Shown: one piece after another, positions 25,291 to 37,862 of the stretch
How the letters are laid out: each line of letters starts with the position of its first letter
Position numbering within the stretch: the first letter of the stretch is position 1
Source: Sipunculus nudus
Lineage: Eukaryota; Annelida; Sipuncula; Golfingiida; Sipunculidae
DNA length: 64,000 nucleotides
NCBI GenBank assembly: GCA_026874595.1
Contig: CM049312.1
Location: 79,151,429-79,215,428, forward strand
Reading direction: 5' to 3'
The notes under the pieces: model-generated
What the model saw: only the letters and a program-made list of their open reading frames with translations
Told to the model about the DNA's origin: nothing
The model's database searches: none
Made by a program: the position numbers and the translations under genes

Positions 25291-26699
25291 ATTATATTTT
25301 AAACCTATTATTATACTCAGGACTACCTAACACTTGCTGTGTTTGTTTATATATTTAGCATAAATATTCCTCTATATATTTCCTATTTACAAGCCAGAAA
25401 TTAGTTATATACCAGAACATTACTAATATTACTTACCTTTCCTTTGTTTTGTCATTCCTGACAAAAAAAATTACAATCCTGGAGACCAAATTAGAAGTGA
25501 ACAAAATGACCTGAAAAATATGGGGATCTGCATGGAAAATCTGAAGGTGTGCAGGCACTCTCTGGCCAGTCAGACTTGTAAATTTTTTGGCTGCATGAAA
25601 AATGTGGCCCCTAAAAATTGGTAGATGGGATATGCTAGCTTTAGGAGTAGGAGGTCCTTGTTTCAAAATATGTTGGTGCCTTGAGGCAGAATGGTGAATA
25701 TCTTGAGCAAATATTTCATTAATGACAGATTATATCAGCTGGAATATTTGCTGAGGCAGTTCTTATAATACTTGAATTACAGAAGGCATAACAATAAAAT
25801 TTTCATTCTTATCATATATGATACCACTCTTCCTCCCAAAAAAACGAATGCCTATAATCGGTGCTCTTAAAAAATACAATAAAAATATTGACTTAACATT
25901 TAAACAATAACAAAAAAAATAAGAATTGCAGTGGTTGAGCTGCATTTTTTAGTGGTCTTTGTCAAGGACATTTTATTCAGCACCATATTTTATGGTCATT
26001 TGTTAGGATTGACCAGAGTGGTCAAGTGTGGTAAAATAGTACAGGAGTGACTGCTTCAGGTAGGGTGTGTTAAATGAGTTCCTGCTCAGTTGGTCCGTGT
26101 GGATTTCCACACCTGGATCTCAGTGATCAGATACTGCACTGATCTTCAGGTGTTTACCCACTCATTATATGCAGAGAAGAGAGCCGGGTTCCTGTGGAGA
26201 CCACTGTATCAGGACGGTGGCACCACCACCCTCAGGCTGGGGATATTAACCACATTAACTGAGATGTGCATTCCCTTCGAATTCCTGTCAGGCATCTAAG
26301 GTCTTAATTGGTTTATATGAGGGAGGCTGCTGGCCGGTAGAGAAATGTTGTTCCGTCTTGTGGTTAGCTCGATATAATTGGCGAGCAGGGGGTGTGCATA
26401 GTTGCCCAGAGGCTCCAATGTGTGGCATGCGTTTAATGCACAGCTGATTTGCGGAGGTCTTCAAGTCTGACAGATCGAAGTGAATGCAGACTGAGATATC
26501 CCTATAGACCTTCATGTCACAACTTCTTATTGTGCCCTGATCCGTGTACCTCATTTTGAAAGAGATCGCTCGCCGTCTGACAGAAAGCAGAATGTTTTTC
26601 TTGCAGATTGGTGTAATGCTATGATCCATGTTATGTAATTTTTTACCCTTGCTGTTATCTTGAAAATTAAACATTTTTTTAGCGAACCTGTGAGCTTAT

Positions 26700-27720
26700 G
26701 CGATGGTGCGGCGTCGTCCGTCGTGTGTCGTGCGGTGTGCGTCGTGCGTCGTCTGTAGGTTAACCATACTTATCTCAAAAACGGCAGGAGCTAGCATCAC
26801 CAAAATTTTTTGCAAATAATCTGTCATCCAAAAAATTATATCGGATTTTGTTTATTGTTTTTTCTAACTGCATTTTCTTAGATTTTGTTGGGAAAAAGCT
26901 AAAAAAGCTTTAAAAATCTTCTTCTCTGAAACCGTCCAGCCAAATTGTCCAATATTTCACAGAAACGATCCCTAGAACAATCTTTCTCAAGTTTGTTCGA
27001 ATGGTTTCAGTTCGGAGATTTTTGGCTGAGTTACAGAAGGTTGAACTTTGTTAACTGTGCAAAAAAGCATATTAAAATTTAAATCTCAGAAACGACTGGA
27101 GCTATCATCACCAAATTTTAGGCCAATGTTGGTCACATAGGTCATATCTGAAATTGAGGTATTGGTGGCGCCACCTGCATCTGCCTTTGTTGTACAGGGT
27201 CATCAGTGCCTGTATCACTTTGAGGGCTACAAAAAACTTCTTCTCTGAAACCATATGGCAAAAATGTTTAATATCACACAGAAATAATCCTAGGGTAGTG
27301 CTTTCTGAAATTTGTTCAAATGGTCTCTTTTCAGTGACTTTTGGCTAAGTTATTGGAAGCTGAATTTAGTCATATGCCATAACAGCCCATTTTAGCTCAG
27401 TGGCTACAAAGGTCTTCTTCTCAAAAACCACTGGGCCAAATTCTTAAATCTCACACATAAATTATCCTCAGATGTTGATAATTCAAATTTGTTCAAATGG
27501 TTTTGGTTCATAGCTTTTTGGCTGAGTTACGGGAAGCTGAACTTAACCAGTTTGCTGTATCTTCCTATATGAGTTATTAACCTGCAAAACATTTTCAACT
27601 GATGCCACTGAAGCCAGTTTGTTAAATATTTTACGAGAATAATCCCTCTTATAATAATTGTCATTAATGGTTCCAGATGAATGATTTTTGGCTGAATTAT
27701 GGAGATTGAATTGAGTCATT
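26700..27720 (+). repeat. GTCGTCCGTC-headed repeat with about four internal units
   Basis: A GTC-rich simple stretch (about 26710-26758) is followed by CTTATCTCAAAAACGGCAGG. Diverged units with CTTCTTCTCTGAAACC ... TTTGTTCAAATGGT ... TTTTTGGCTGAGTTA then recur at about 26917-27057, 27231-27371, 27409-27549 and 27600-27717. A perfect GGTGGCGCCACC lies at 27164-27175. The CTTCTTCTCTGAAACCACTGGGCC wording is typical of a widespread lophotrochozoan repeat (knowledge). There is no coding capacity. Confidence 0.75.
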
Positions 27721-28280
27721 TTACCATATATGTTAGCTGTGTTATGCTGTTACATCTGGTTTGGCACCAGTTTATCAGCATCTATTACATCATGCCACTA
27801 GACATCTAGATTTCAGGTTATCTTTGGTTAATATTGACAAGAAAGATTTTTTAAAAGCTTTTAAAAAATTTAGATTTATGATTTTAATTATTCATCATAC
27901 CAGGCAATGTTACAATCATGAATGTTCAGCTCTCTGTGGCTATATAAAGACAACTGTATGTGGATTATAAATTATTGGTATCCCTACTCAACTTAATTCA
28001 AGAATTTGCCATCAGTGAGATATATCTGTATTTTAATTTTGCATTCAATATGCATCCATAATAATTTTACATATATTTTTATAAAAAGTCAGCTGAAAAG
28101 CATTTTGTTTTGGGAAAATTAATTTCAAAGTTATTTCAAGTAGGGACCACTTTTGTGTACAGATGGCACCCTTGGTTTACCATTGGCAGATTGCCAGTGC
28201 CTTGATGTTGGCCATTAGCCAAGAAAATGTCAGCTCTATAAATAGTTTTGGCACAGTGCCAGGATGGGAAGAAGTTCAGC

Positions 28281-28465
28281 CAGGTATAGGTCAAGAGTTC
28301 ACTCAGTGTAGTAGCTGCATTCTATTTATAGCTTTGGCAGACTGCCAACTGTGTCAGATTATGCAACAGGTCAAGAGTTCACTCAGTGCAACTAGGTACA
28401 GGTCAAAAGTTCACTCAGTCTAGCCAGGTACAGGTCAAGAGTTCACTCAGTGCAGTAGCTTGAGG
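28281..28465 (+). repeat. Short minisatellite GGTACAGGTCAAGAGTTCACTC
   Basis: TCAAGAGTTCACTCAGTG or close variants start at about 28291, 28371, 28403 and 28434. The last three are spaced 31-32 bases; the first pair is separated by 80 bases containing a second GGCAGACTGCC motif related to 28184-28200. Confidence 0.8.
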
Positions 28466-28549
28466 CTGCAATTTGTCACAGGTCACTCGGGGGTAACTGC
28501 CTTACTCACCTAAGCCTTGTCAGCCCAGTGCATCAAACTCAGGGGAAGA

Positions 28550-30385
28550 TTGACCTGTCTGTGCGTCTTTGATGGTATTCTCATTTACAAGACAGGTAGT
28601 GCCACCAACATTGACTTTTGCAGTGTATGCGCTTGCTTATTTCTACAGAGGAATTTGATACATCAGCCTAAAATTGGGCATGTTTATACATTTCGGGTAG
28701 CTTTATAGTGTACAAGACTGGTGGCGTCACCTACAATAATTTTTGCACAGTGTATGTCCCTGCTTATTTCATAGGAGGGGTTTGTTTGACATACTGGTGG
28801 TGCCAGCTTCAATCATTGTATCCGCCAAAACAGAGTTTTGCGGATACTATGTTTTCAGTTGGACGCCAAAGCTGCCGCCATCGCCGTATAGGTTTCTGGA
28901 GAACTCCTCCATAACCACTGGGCAGAATTTTTTAAAATTTGGAATTATGATCGGTCACATGTGAACTGCGCCCTCATTTTTGGTTGACCTCTGACCTTTC
29001 CTCTCTGCCCAGCGCCCATTTGTGTGTCTGTTTCCACACATAAACCCACATATCTCGGGAACCGTTTGACCGATAAGGCTAAAGATTTTGCACAAATGTA
29101 GCCCTTGGAAAGCTTTATAACATACACTAAAATGGTGGCACCACCTGCAACCATTTTTGCACAGCGTCCATCTGTTCATCAGCCTTGGGATAAAAACACT
29201 CATATCTCTGCATTGGTTGGACTTATATCCACCTGAAATTTTGCATGTGTATACATTCTGGCCAGCTTTCTTGATTTTATGACAGGTGGCGCCACCTACA
29301 TTCACGTTTAAGCTGCAGACATCCAAGCTCATATCTCGGGAACCATTTGACCAGTTGGGCCAAAATTTTGCATGTGTATAGATCTCCCATAGCTCTTTAT
29401 CATATGCAAAACTGGTGGTGCCACCTGCCACAATTTATGCACAGCGTTCATCTGCCTTGGGATAAAATCACTCATATCTCGGTAGTGGTTTGAGTTATCC
29501 ACCTGATATTTTGCGGGTTTATACATCCTTGACAGCTTTCTTGATTTTATGACAGGTGGCACCACCTACATTCACATTTAAGCTGCAGACATCTAAGGTC
29601 ATATCTCGGGAACTGTTTGACCAGTTGGACCAAAATTTTGCATGTGTATAGATCTCCCATAGCTCTTTATCAAATGCAAAACTGGTGGTGCCACCTGCCA
29701 CTATTTTTGCAGTGTCCATCTGTTCATCTCCCTTAGGATAAAATCACTCATACGTTTGACATACCCCCCTGCAATTTTGCATGTGTATAGATCTCACATA
29801 GCTCTTAATCATACACAAAATTGGTGGTGCCATCTGCCACCATTTTTGCACAGTGTCCGTCTGTTTGTCTGCCGTGAGCTAAAATCACTCATATCTCAGT
29901 AGTGGTTTGACTTATCCACCTGAAATTTTGCGTGTTTATACATCTTGGATAGCTTTCTGGATTTTTTGGAAGGTGGCGCCACCTACATTTATGTATATGC
30001 TGCAGACATTCAGGCTTATATTTCAGGACTGGTTTGACTTATCCACCTGAAATTTTGCATGTTTATACATCTTGGATAGCTTTCTGGATTTTTTGGAAGG
30101 TGGCGCCACCTACATTTATGTATATGCTGCAGACATTCAGGCTTATATTTCAGGACTGGTTTGACTTATCCACCTGAAATTTTGCATGTGAATACATCCT
30201 GGACAGCTTTCTTGATATTATGACAGGTGGCGCCACCTACATACACATTTCGGCTGCAGACATCCAGGCTATTATGCAACACACCTCACTCTATTTTCCC
30301 TTGCCACTCAATATATTCCTCACTTCACCTTTCCCACTCTGATTTTGGCAGATACAGGTAGATGCTTGTTGACTACCCATATTTT
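28550..30385 (+). mobile_element. Hairpin-headed repeat family, copy 2 with expanded internal units
   Basis: From 28818 this matches the element at 3874. It has the same 30-bp hairpin head (28818-28847), the same CATATCTCGGGAACCGTTTG / TTTGCACAGCG / GGTGGCGCCACC internal modules, and the same tail (TTTTGGCAGATACAGGTAG, ACTACCCATATTTTAG). It is longer because internal units are amplified: GCTGCAGACATCCAAG modules at 29311 and 29581 are 270 apart, and a 127-bp unit is tandemly repeated at about 29904-30155. 28550-28817 is a diverged unit of the same kind upstream of the hairpin. Minus-strand ORFs (for example 28955-29431, 158 codons) are read-through of these units, not genes. Confidence 0.82.
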
Positions 30386-33300
30386 AGTTTTTTGTGTTGT
30401 GTGCACCCATGCCAGAATTGCAGCAGTGATGTATGTTTAATTGTTTCTTGTTCTAAGTGTTTAGTACTTGCATTGTTCATATACATGTTACACATGTTCT
30501 TGAAAAGTAATGGTCCAGCATTGAAGCATTATACCTGGTGTAATCTCATTGCACAGGTTCGCATTAGACCTGTAGGCCTTGTTGATATATTACAGTATAA
30601 TTTATTTACTAGAAAAGTAGCTTTCCCAGTATGTTACATGGTTTGTTTTCATTAGAGTCTACTAGACATGTTGGCCTTCAATAAATTACAAGGTTCCAGG
30701 TTGGTAGTTTTAATGTGATGTCATGATCAAAGCTGTGATCGACCTCTCTTAGCTTAGTTTACGTGTATCCACAATGGGCTATCCACAAGTGTTAACTTTA
30801 CTTCCTTCTATAAGTGTTCACTAAGTCTCTCAGCCTTTTAACTCATGAAGTATGAACTCTTTTAGAAAACTGTGGCATGTGTTTCATTAAGTAGCATAAA
30901 GACTGACTGTTCCTGTGTTGAGGTCAGCAAACAATTACAAGTAGGTCTTAAATTTCTCACTCCTGCAGGGTCCATAGAAATCTTGGCTCATGTACTACAT
31001 CCTTAATGTTCAAGGGTCTACACATATTAGCCCAAGAGGGCAACTGTCAGACCCCATGGGTGTGCTCAACTCTCTTGAATGAAGTGTTTTAATTTTCTTA
31101 GACCTGTTGGTAATACCTGTTCAAACAGAGAATTAGGGAGGACTTTTACACATGTTGTGCCCCTCAGGGAAGTTATTTGTAATCATTTTGGTTTGTGGTG
31201 TTGTGATCTGAAAATCTGTGAGGTCAGCAAGGGGTCACTGTCAATATTGTGATAAATTACTTGACATACCTGTAAATTTTTATGAGCTTGTAATGTGTCT
31301 CTGTATATAGAAATGGACAAAAATAACAATTGAATGTTTTAATGTTAAATCATTTAATTAATTATTGTTATTTCAGAGAGGTTTTAAAATCATGAGTAAA
31401 AACATGAAAATGCTTTGATATATAAAAAAAAATATTTAGTATGAATCATCTGTAAAAATTATTTTGCAAAAATTAATTAAAATAAACAATATTTATACAG
31501 TTAATTATTATTAATTAATTAGCAGTACAAAGTCAATAAAGAAATGTCCGACATGCTGGATATATATTTGTAGTGATCAGATTCACCTTTGAAAGAAACT
31601 TAAGCCAATTGAATAAAACTTACTGTTTATATACTGTCTTTAAGTGTTATTGTGAACACATCAAGTGACCTTGTAGGGTTATCAGCAGTATACCAGTAGA
31701 TAATGATATCAGCACTGACATCTATTGAATGACTCTATAACTACATGTATTATCTTATCTCAATATATATTTATCCTTTCTGCCTGGACCTTGAACAAAT
31801 TACTATCCTGCAGTGTAATGTACATTATGTGTAACAATGGTCCAACTGAGGGAGTCTTTACACCACACATAAATAGCAGCTCTCTTAAAGAATATATATA
31901 TTTAATATATTAGAATTTGCAATTTTAAATATCTCATCATTTATATTATTTATCCTTTTAACCATATGTTTTGTAAGTTTAATTATGTTTAGCAGAGCAT
32001 TAAAGCTAACAGGTTTCAGTGAAAAAAATTCACAGTCAGCTTGTACCAGTGTTGATGCCTGTATACAAGACCATTATGATATAATAATTTACATATTGTT
32101 ATATATCTATTACATATGTTACAGTTTATTATGATATATATAATCTGTGTTTGTAATATGATACTTATTACTATACTCTGATATTGATGAACTGTATAAA
32201 TCTTGGGTCATCATTTTTATACGCCCATCTTAGACAGGACATATTACCGTTACCATGGTCCAATCGTCCATTAACTTTCAGTGTTGCTGCAATAACTTAC
32301 CAGGGCTTTGATAGATTTTCTAGAGATCACTGTAACCTCTTATCAATAGATTATCTCACCCACATTCAATTATTGGCAAAATCCACACATATTTTATGAG
32401 GTAAGAAGTCACCAGGTTAATTTGTGATGTTGCCATGATAACTTATCAGGAATGTGTTTGCTTTTCATGAAACTAAATATAAATATTAACAAATAGAATT
32501 TCTCACCTGAAATAAATTCTCAGGAAAATTTGTGCATATTTAATGAGGTCAAATGTCTGTAAAGACAAGATGGGCATATTTTGCACCCTTCCAGTGGTCT
32601 TGTTATTTATACTATATGAAACTCCCAGTTGTCATCAATTTTGCACATTTCTCAGACAATTTAAATAATTATCACAGTCTGTTCTGATTTTGGGTGGCGG
32701 TTGTGTAGAGGTTACTGATCTGTGACTCCTTTTTGTACTACAGTAGAACAGAAGTCTCCTGAGCTTAAATTTCCTCATTTTACAGCTAAGGATAAAGGGT
32801 AAACCTGTGAAAAGTCATAATTTCTGTGAAAATAGACAATTTCAATTATTATTTGCTCTTTAAGGGTGATATCATATATCTAATGATTGTTTAGAATATT
32901 AGAGAACACAGCATAAAGGAGTCTTAGTTACTGGTCAAGGCCATACTTGATTCTGATTGACATGACAGCTGGCTGTGATGTAACTTGAAACTTGAAAAAA
33001 AGGTTGTAGCCCCCATTATTCACAATCATTTGTTAATCCTACCAAAGTTTTACTATCCAAAAACAAATGTGAATCGGGTGTAGACAAAATAAACCCATGA
33101 TAGTGGGTGCTGGTTATGTAAAATCTTGAAAGCCTGAGTTAAATGTGTCCTGTAATACTTTGTACTGAGGTCAATATCCTAGCTCACATCTTGAAATCTG
33201 AGCTGTTGTACTACACAACATAGCCAAATTGAATTATTTGTACCAATATTTAGGCATTTTGTTGCGCAACTTTTCACATGTATGCAAGGTGTCAGATTTA

Positions 33301-33589
33301 AATACAATATCAAAGTGGAATAGTGTACTAATAACATTTCTTGTTAAATAAGCAACTGCAGGGATGTTGAGGTCATGTTAGGGGTTAGAGGTTCAGAAAG
33401 GTCAGGTATAGAAGTTGTACAAGGTTGAACCGTGGAAAATGTTTCAAGCAACTGCATATATATAGCCATAATTAACAAATTACTATATCAAATATTCACA
33501 AAGGGCTGATTATATGAAGCTGTTTGTGATTATGGTTCTTGTTTAGAACAGCTTAGCAAAAGGCAAGCAAAGGTAAAAAAAAGTTTTTT
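30386..33589 (+). other. TRAF4 intron, non-repetitive part
   Basis: AT-rich; nothing gene-like was recognised. An RFX-like motif GTTGCCATGATAAC is at 32429-32442. ORFs here (for example 30362-30655) lack domains. Confidence 0.5.
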
Positions 33590-33938
33590 TTGGTATTACA
33601 CTCTGATATCACCCCATGGCAGTATGTATGTCTCATCCGACTTGCTTTCCTGGTCAAGGGCCTGATCATTCATGTATATCTTTTATCAGCTCCCTGGGGA
33701 GCATGCACCCTAACACGTTTTGTAGACACAATATGTTTATCCATTCTACATTTTACCTACCGCCTTTGCATGACCAGTTCCCATTCACTCCTGGGTGGAG
33801 AGAGTGTACCGTTGTGGTTAAGACTTTTGCCAGGAGTCTAAGCGAGGATGGCTGTCTGACAGGGATATTATTATTCAAACCAACAGTCTTGTGGTCATAT
33901 GTCCAGTGCCCTAACCATTATGCCACCTTGCTCCACAA
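33590..33938 (-). mobile_element. tRNA-derived SINE, minus strand
   Basis: Read on the minus strand from 33938, the sequence starts GGAGCAAGGTGGCATAATGG, which fits a Pol III A box (TGGCATAATGGTTAG). It continues GGGCACTGGAC and then GTTGGTTTGAATAA, a degenerate B box (GGTTCGANTCC consensus) at the usual spacing. The body carries CACCCAGGAGTGAATGGG, a motif seen in several invertebrate SINE bodies, and the 3' end reads GTGTAATACCAAA. The plus-strand ORFs 33590-33841 and 33616-33951 merely translate it in reverse. The diverged boxes suggest a dead copy. Confidence 0.72.
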
Positions 33939-34853
33939 TAAACAGAAGTAAATAAATTTACCTGTTCTTTAGTGTCCTGGAAGCTTATAATAATGTATGA
34001 AGTATATGCTTCAGCTTAACATGGCATCATAGTTTATTATTGTTAGAGGTACCACAATTTAATTATATAAAATGTTTGAGAATTTTTGTCATCCTTTTAA
34101 TTTAGCTTCCACTTTATATATTGATTTTAAAAACTAATTTTACCATGCACACGTTTTTAAACTCCAACTTTTTTTAATACATTAAGAATACTCATTGAAT
34201 TTCAATGCATCAAGCTCTAAATACAAGTAATTAATTATTAAAGGTATTTTTAACAATAGATAACTATAATTATTTTGTATTAATTTAATTTTTAGCACTA
34301 AATAAGTCATAAATATACCTATTTTAGATAGATAAAAGAGAGGGGTTTCTTTTTACATAATTAAATAAGTTACATAATTAAATAAGTGTAAACCTTTGTT
34401 TGGGGTATATTTGTACAATGAAACAGTTATTTATGTTATTATATAGATATATATTGGAAAACCACATATTTTCAGAAGTTAATTTGTAAATATTATAAGA
34501 ATCTCATTTTAAGCTAAATAGAAAGTGAAAATAGCACATGATTCAAGCAAAACCACCATGCACAACTCATTTGATCAGCTGGTATACCAACTATCAGCAG
34601 TTGTTTAAATAAGAGTTAGACTGTTTTCTAAACAAATGCCTTCCACCAAATGTATAAAAACACATGCAAACATGGAAATATTTTTATCTAAGACAATTAT
34701 GACAGTTTATGATGTACGTTCATGAGAATCATACATCTGCCAACAATTTACAACCTATCACCCCAAAAACCTCCATAAGCTAAGTCTTTGTTTGTAAAAA
34801 TACCTAGAAATGACATACATATGTCACATGCCCTGGGGGGGGGGGGCACCTGG

Positions 34854-34877
34854 TGACCTCAGGGAGGTCAAAGATCA
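34854..34877 (+). promoter_or_regulatory. Nuclear-receptor-like half-site cluster
   Basis: TGACCT at 34854-34859 and AGGTCA at 34865-34870 form an everted pair. AGGTCA is also followed after one base by AGATCA, giving a DR1 arrangement (AGGTCAAAGATCA). These are consensus-type half-sites for RXR/HNF4-class receptors (knowledge). Occurrence by chance in an intron is quite possible. A poly-G run precedes it. Confidence 0.3.
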
Positions 34878-35605
34878 CATTGACAGCTGTATTGGCATGA
34901 GCCACAAAGAAAACAGGGAGCAGGCATATGGGGTAAGTAACTGCATGATTGGGGGTTGAGTGATAGTGGGGGCCCAGTGTGTGTCACCATTATAGGCTGC
35001 ACAGTGATAGGCAGGGGTAGGGTTTCAACCATTAGAGGGTGAATCCTATTTCCAGGAAGGGGTTATAACCAGCAGGGGGCCTTGCTTGTTCCAGAAGATG
35101 AGAATACAAGGACAGATGTTAAGTACAGAAATGGTAAGCAGGAAACAAGTCTAATTATATAGGTTAAGCCAAGTCTAATTATATATAGCTTAAAACTAGC
35201 TAAATCTGTTGCATGTCAATTTGTAATTTTATGTAGTTATTTGCAGCTGCCCGATAGCTTGTTCAATACCCTTTTGATAAATTCAATGGATTTTGGTCCA
35301 TGGTTGAAAATTGCACTTTGTGTTATCAATTGATCATCTCTTCTTAGCCATTACTTCTGTAAACATGAACAGCTTTATATATCTTATCAGAGTAGCAGAT
35401 ACATGATATATGTAATAAAGATGATATTTCAGTACAATTTCAATTTTAGTTACAATTTATTCTTATTTTTATTTATAAATGTGACACATTATATCTGATA
35501 AAGTAAGCCACTGGCATATGTATATTAATTAGTGATTATAATTAAAGGTTCCATGAGCCTTACAAAGATAACCATTTTTAGTTTTCTATCATATTCCAAG
35601 TTCTG

Positions 35606-35919
35606 TAAGGCCAAAAAAATAAAAAGGTATGGTTCTCAGGCACTTTTTTTCAGAAATCAATGCGGTCAGGCGGTATTTTATTTTTGACCCTTTTTTTGTA
35701 TGTTTTGATAAAATGTCATATGATCAGGGAAAAGCATGTAAATGACAGGTTTCCTCTTTCTAAGCAGGTAAAAGCACTAAATAACAAAGGAAATCGTATC
35801 GAAATTGTATAATTTTACCATCTTGAATGATGAAACCAAAATAAAAATGTTTGATGCGGGCGGTTGAAATTGACGCAGGCGGTGCCTGAGAACCATACCT
35901 TTTATTTTTTTTGGCCTTA
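35606..35919 (+). mobile_element. MITE, family A copy 1, with 5-bp TSD
   Basis: A 314-bp element with near-perfect terminal inverted repeats of about 37 bases (TAAGGCCAAAAAAATAAAAA... to GGTTCTCAGGCAC, mirrored as GTGCCTGAGAACC ... GGCCTTA). It is flanked by the direct repeat TTCTG (35601-35605 and 35920-35924). It encodes nothing; the minus-strand ORF 35760-35972 crosses its end. A second copy in the opposite orientation interrupts the lectin exon at 62246-62591. Confidence 0.93.
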
Positions 35920-36585
35920 TTCTGCTGGCTTATACTGATTGCACCTAATACTTTAAAATATACAATTCCCACTCTAATTTACTTGAATAAATTTAATTAA
36001 TTCAAGCTTTGACTTATTACACATAATTGCTACATTACTATTAATATTTCTGATATTGAACGCTCTCTGATATATTAGATTATTTTACAAGTATAGGTAA
36101 ACTTCATCAAACTATACTACAATTTATGTACCATCAAGGTTTTTAATTAACACAGCATTTAAATCAATATTTTATTCATACTTTTGATGCCTTTAATAAA
36201 CATAAGCATATATAAAATCTTTTAGCTGTAATAAATGTTTTCAGAATATAATTCCATATCACTTTTATTGAAACTTCAGTTCAAGATATTACAGTATATG
36301 TTACTGAATCTGCTGTTTTATCATTATTGTATATTAATTTAGTAGCAATTATGATGCATTATCAAACTTCATTAGGATATCATACAAACTCATAGAATAC
36401 ACATACATTTTTATGTAACAGAAAATATATTATTTTTCATTAAACAGAGAAGGCTAATCGTACATGATAATTTATTGGTGACCTTCTAATTAATATTCAA
36501 AAGGACATAGTCCAAATTGTCATGAATATTCATTTAAGACTGCAGTAATAGTTCTCAGGATGACAAACATTGCTGTACAAATATT

Positions 36586-36680
36586 GCCAGACATTATTCC
36601 ATGTATACAAGACATTATTCTTTGTATAAAGCCAGACATTATTCCATATGTAAAGCCAGACATTATTCCATGTATAAAAC
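36586..36680 (+). repeat. Tandem 24-bp repeat, four copies
   Basis: GCCAGACATTATTCCATGTA plus TAAA/TACA repeats head to tail four times with minor changes and no unique spacers. Frames through it give repetitive Ile/Pro/Asp peptides; not a gene and not CRISPR. Confidence 0.92.
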
Positions 36681-37835
36681 ATGTAGAAATAAAAATATGC
36701 TCCATTTATATCAGACATTTGAGTGCAGTCACTTCGGTTTTTGCAAGTTTTTGAAGATTTATTATATACGGTACCTCAAACTAATTATATGCTTGCTCAG
36801 ATCTCTTTTTATTAATAACACTTAATTCCTAGTGAAAAAATAGCTTTATATATGACATAATAAAAACTTACTGTTAACATTGAAAATAAAATACCAACAA
36901 AATAGGATTTATTTTAAATCCAGTGGTATCCATACAGTAATATTTGCTGTACAATTGCTTGAGTAAATATTTGAGTATTTCCAATAGTGCCCAGATAGCC
37001 ATATTGGATTTCATACCTAGCATTTGCATATGAATATGGGTAGATAATAACAAGTAGTCACTTTATCAGTTGATGCTGGCTTCCAGGGGGGGCCTATTAT
37101 GTATCATTAAAGCTTATCATGTAGTTAATAACTAGATCTTATTATGTAGGTCTCCCAACCTAGCCTTGTTAGTCTTTGTTCATATGAGGCAGTGTTATGT
37201 GTAGTTACAGCATCGATGGAGAATACACGTTATGGTTTTACCTAAGCTGTTGTGTTGTGGTTCTACAATGAACTCCAGGGACATGGAGGTGTCTAATGTA
37301 GACACTAATAGTGTAAGTACAAGTTGATATAGTGTAGTGTAGGCCATGTTATAATTTTTCATTTATAATTTCAACAAATACCATCCTGGTGATCTGGATA
37401 TAAGAATAAACTGTAACATAATGCATTTATCATGGCTGAACAGGCGAGATAAGTTTAACTTAAACATTTTACAGGTGATAACCAACACAGCCCTGAACAC
37501 ACAGAATTACCTTTATTAGAAAAAATCTTACTGTCTGTGATCTATGTTGTGAATAAAAGCAGTATTTTAAGTTATTGAAAAACAGGCACTTCCTAATGAA
37601 TGTTCTTCACTGTTAAACAAATACGATAGAATCTCTATATTATATACACTGCGGGTCCACCGTAATTGTCTGTAAATGAGAGGTGTTCATAATAGAAAGG
37701 CTTGCAAATGCACTTTAAAACATATTTGTTTGAGATATTTTATTGAATATGCACATATCTTATGGTACAGACATCAATGGGATTAAGTGCAAGCTACTTA
37801 AAGCTTATCTTGACTCTCTCCCTAATATTTCTAGT

Positions 37836-37862
37836 ATAAAATATAAAATATAAAATATAAAA
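37836..37862. repeat. TATAAAA-type short tandem repeat
   Basis: About three head-to-tail copies of AAATATAA. Confidence 0.8.

Noticed and set aside
26288-26674. 128-codon minus-strand ORF, the second longest non-TRAF ORF, as a gene
   Set aside because: No domain recognised and no flanking exon logic; codon content resembles random sequence in a moderately GC-rich patch. Could be revisited with transcript data.
28955-29431. 158-codon minus-strand ORF as a gene
   Set aside because: Lies wholly inside the tandem units of the hairpin-headed repeat; related peptides appear in the other copies because the DNA repeats.
33616-33951. 111-codon plus-strand ORF
   Set aside because: It is the antisense reading of a tRNA-derived SINE.
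36586-36680. CRISPR-like short repeats
   Set aside because: 24-bp units are contiguous without unique spacers and the genome is eukaryotic.
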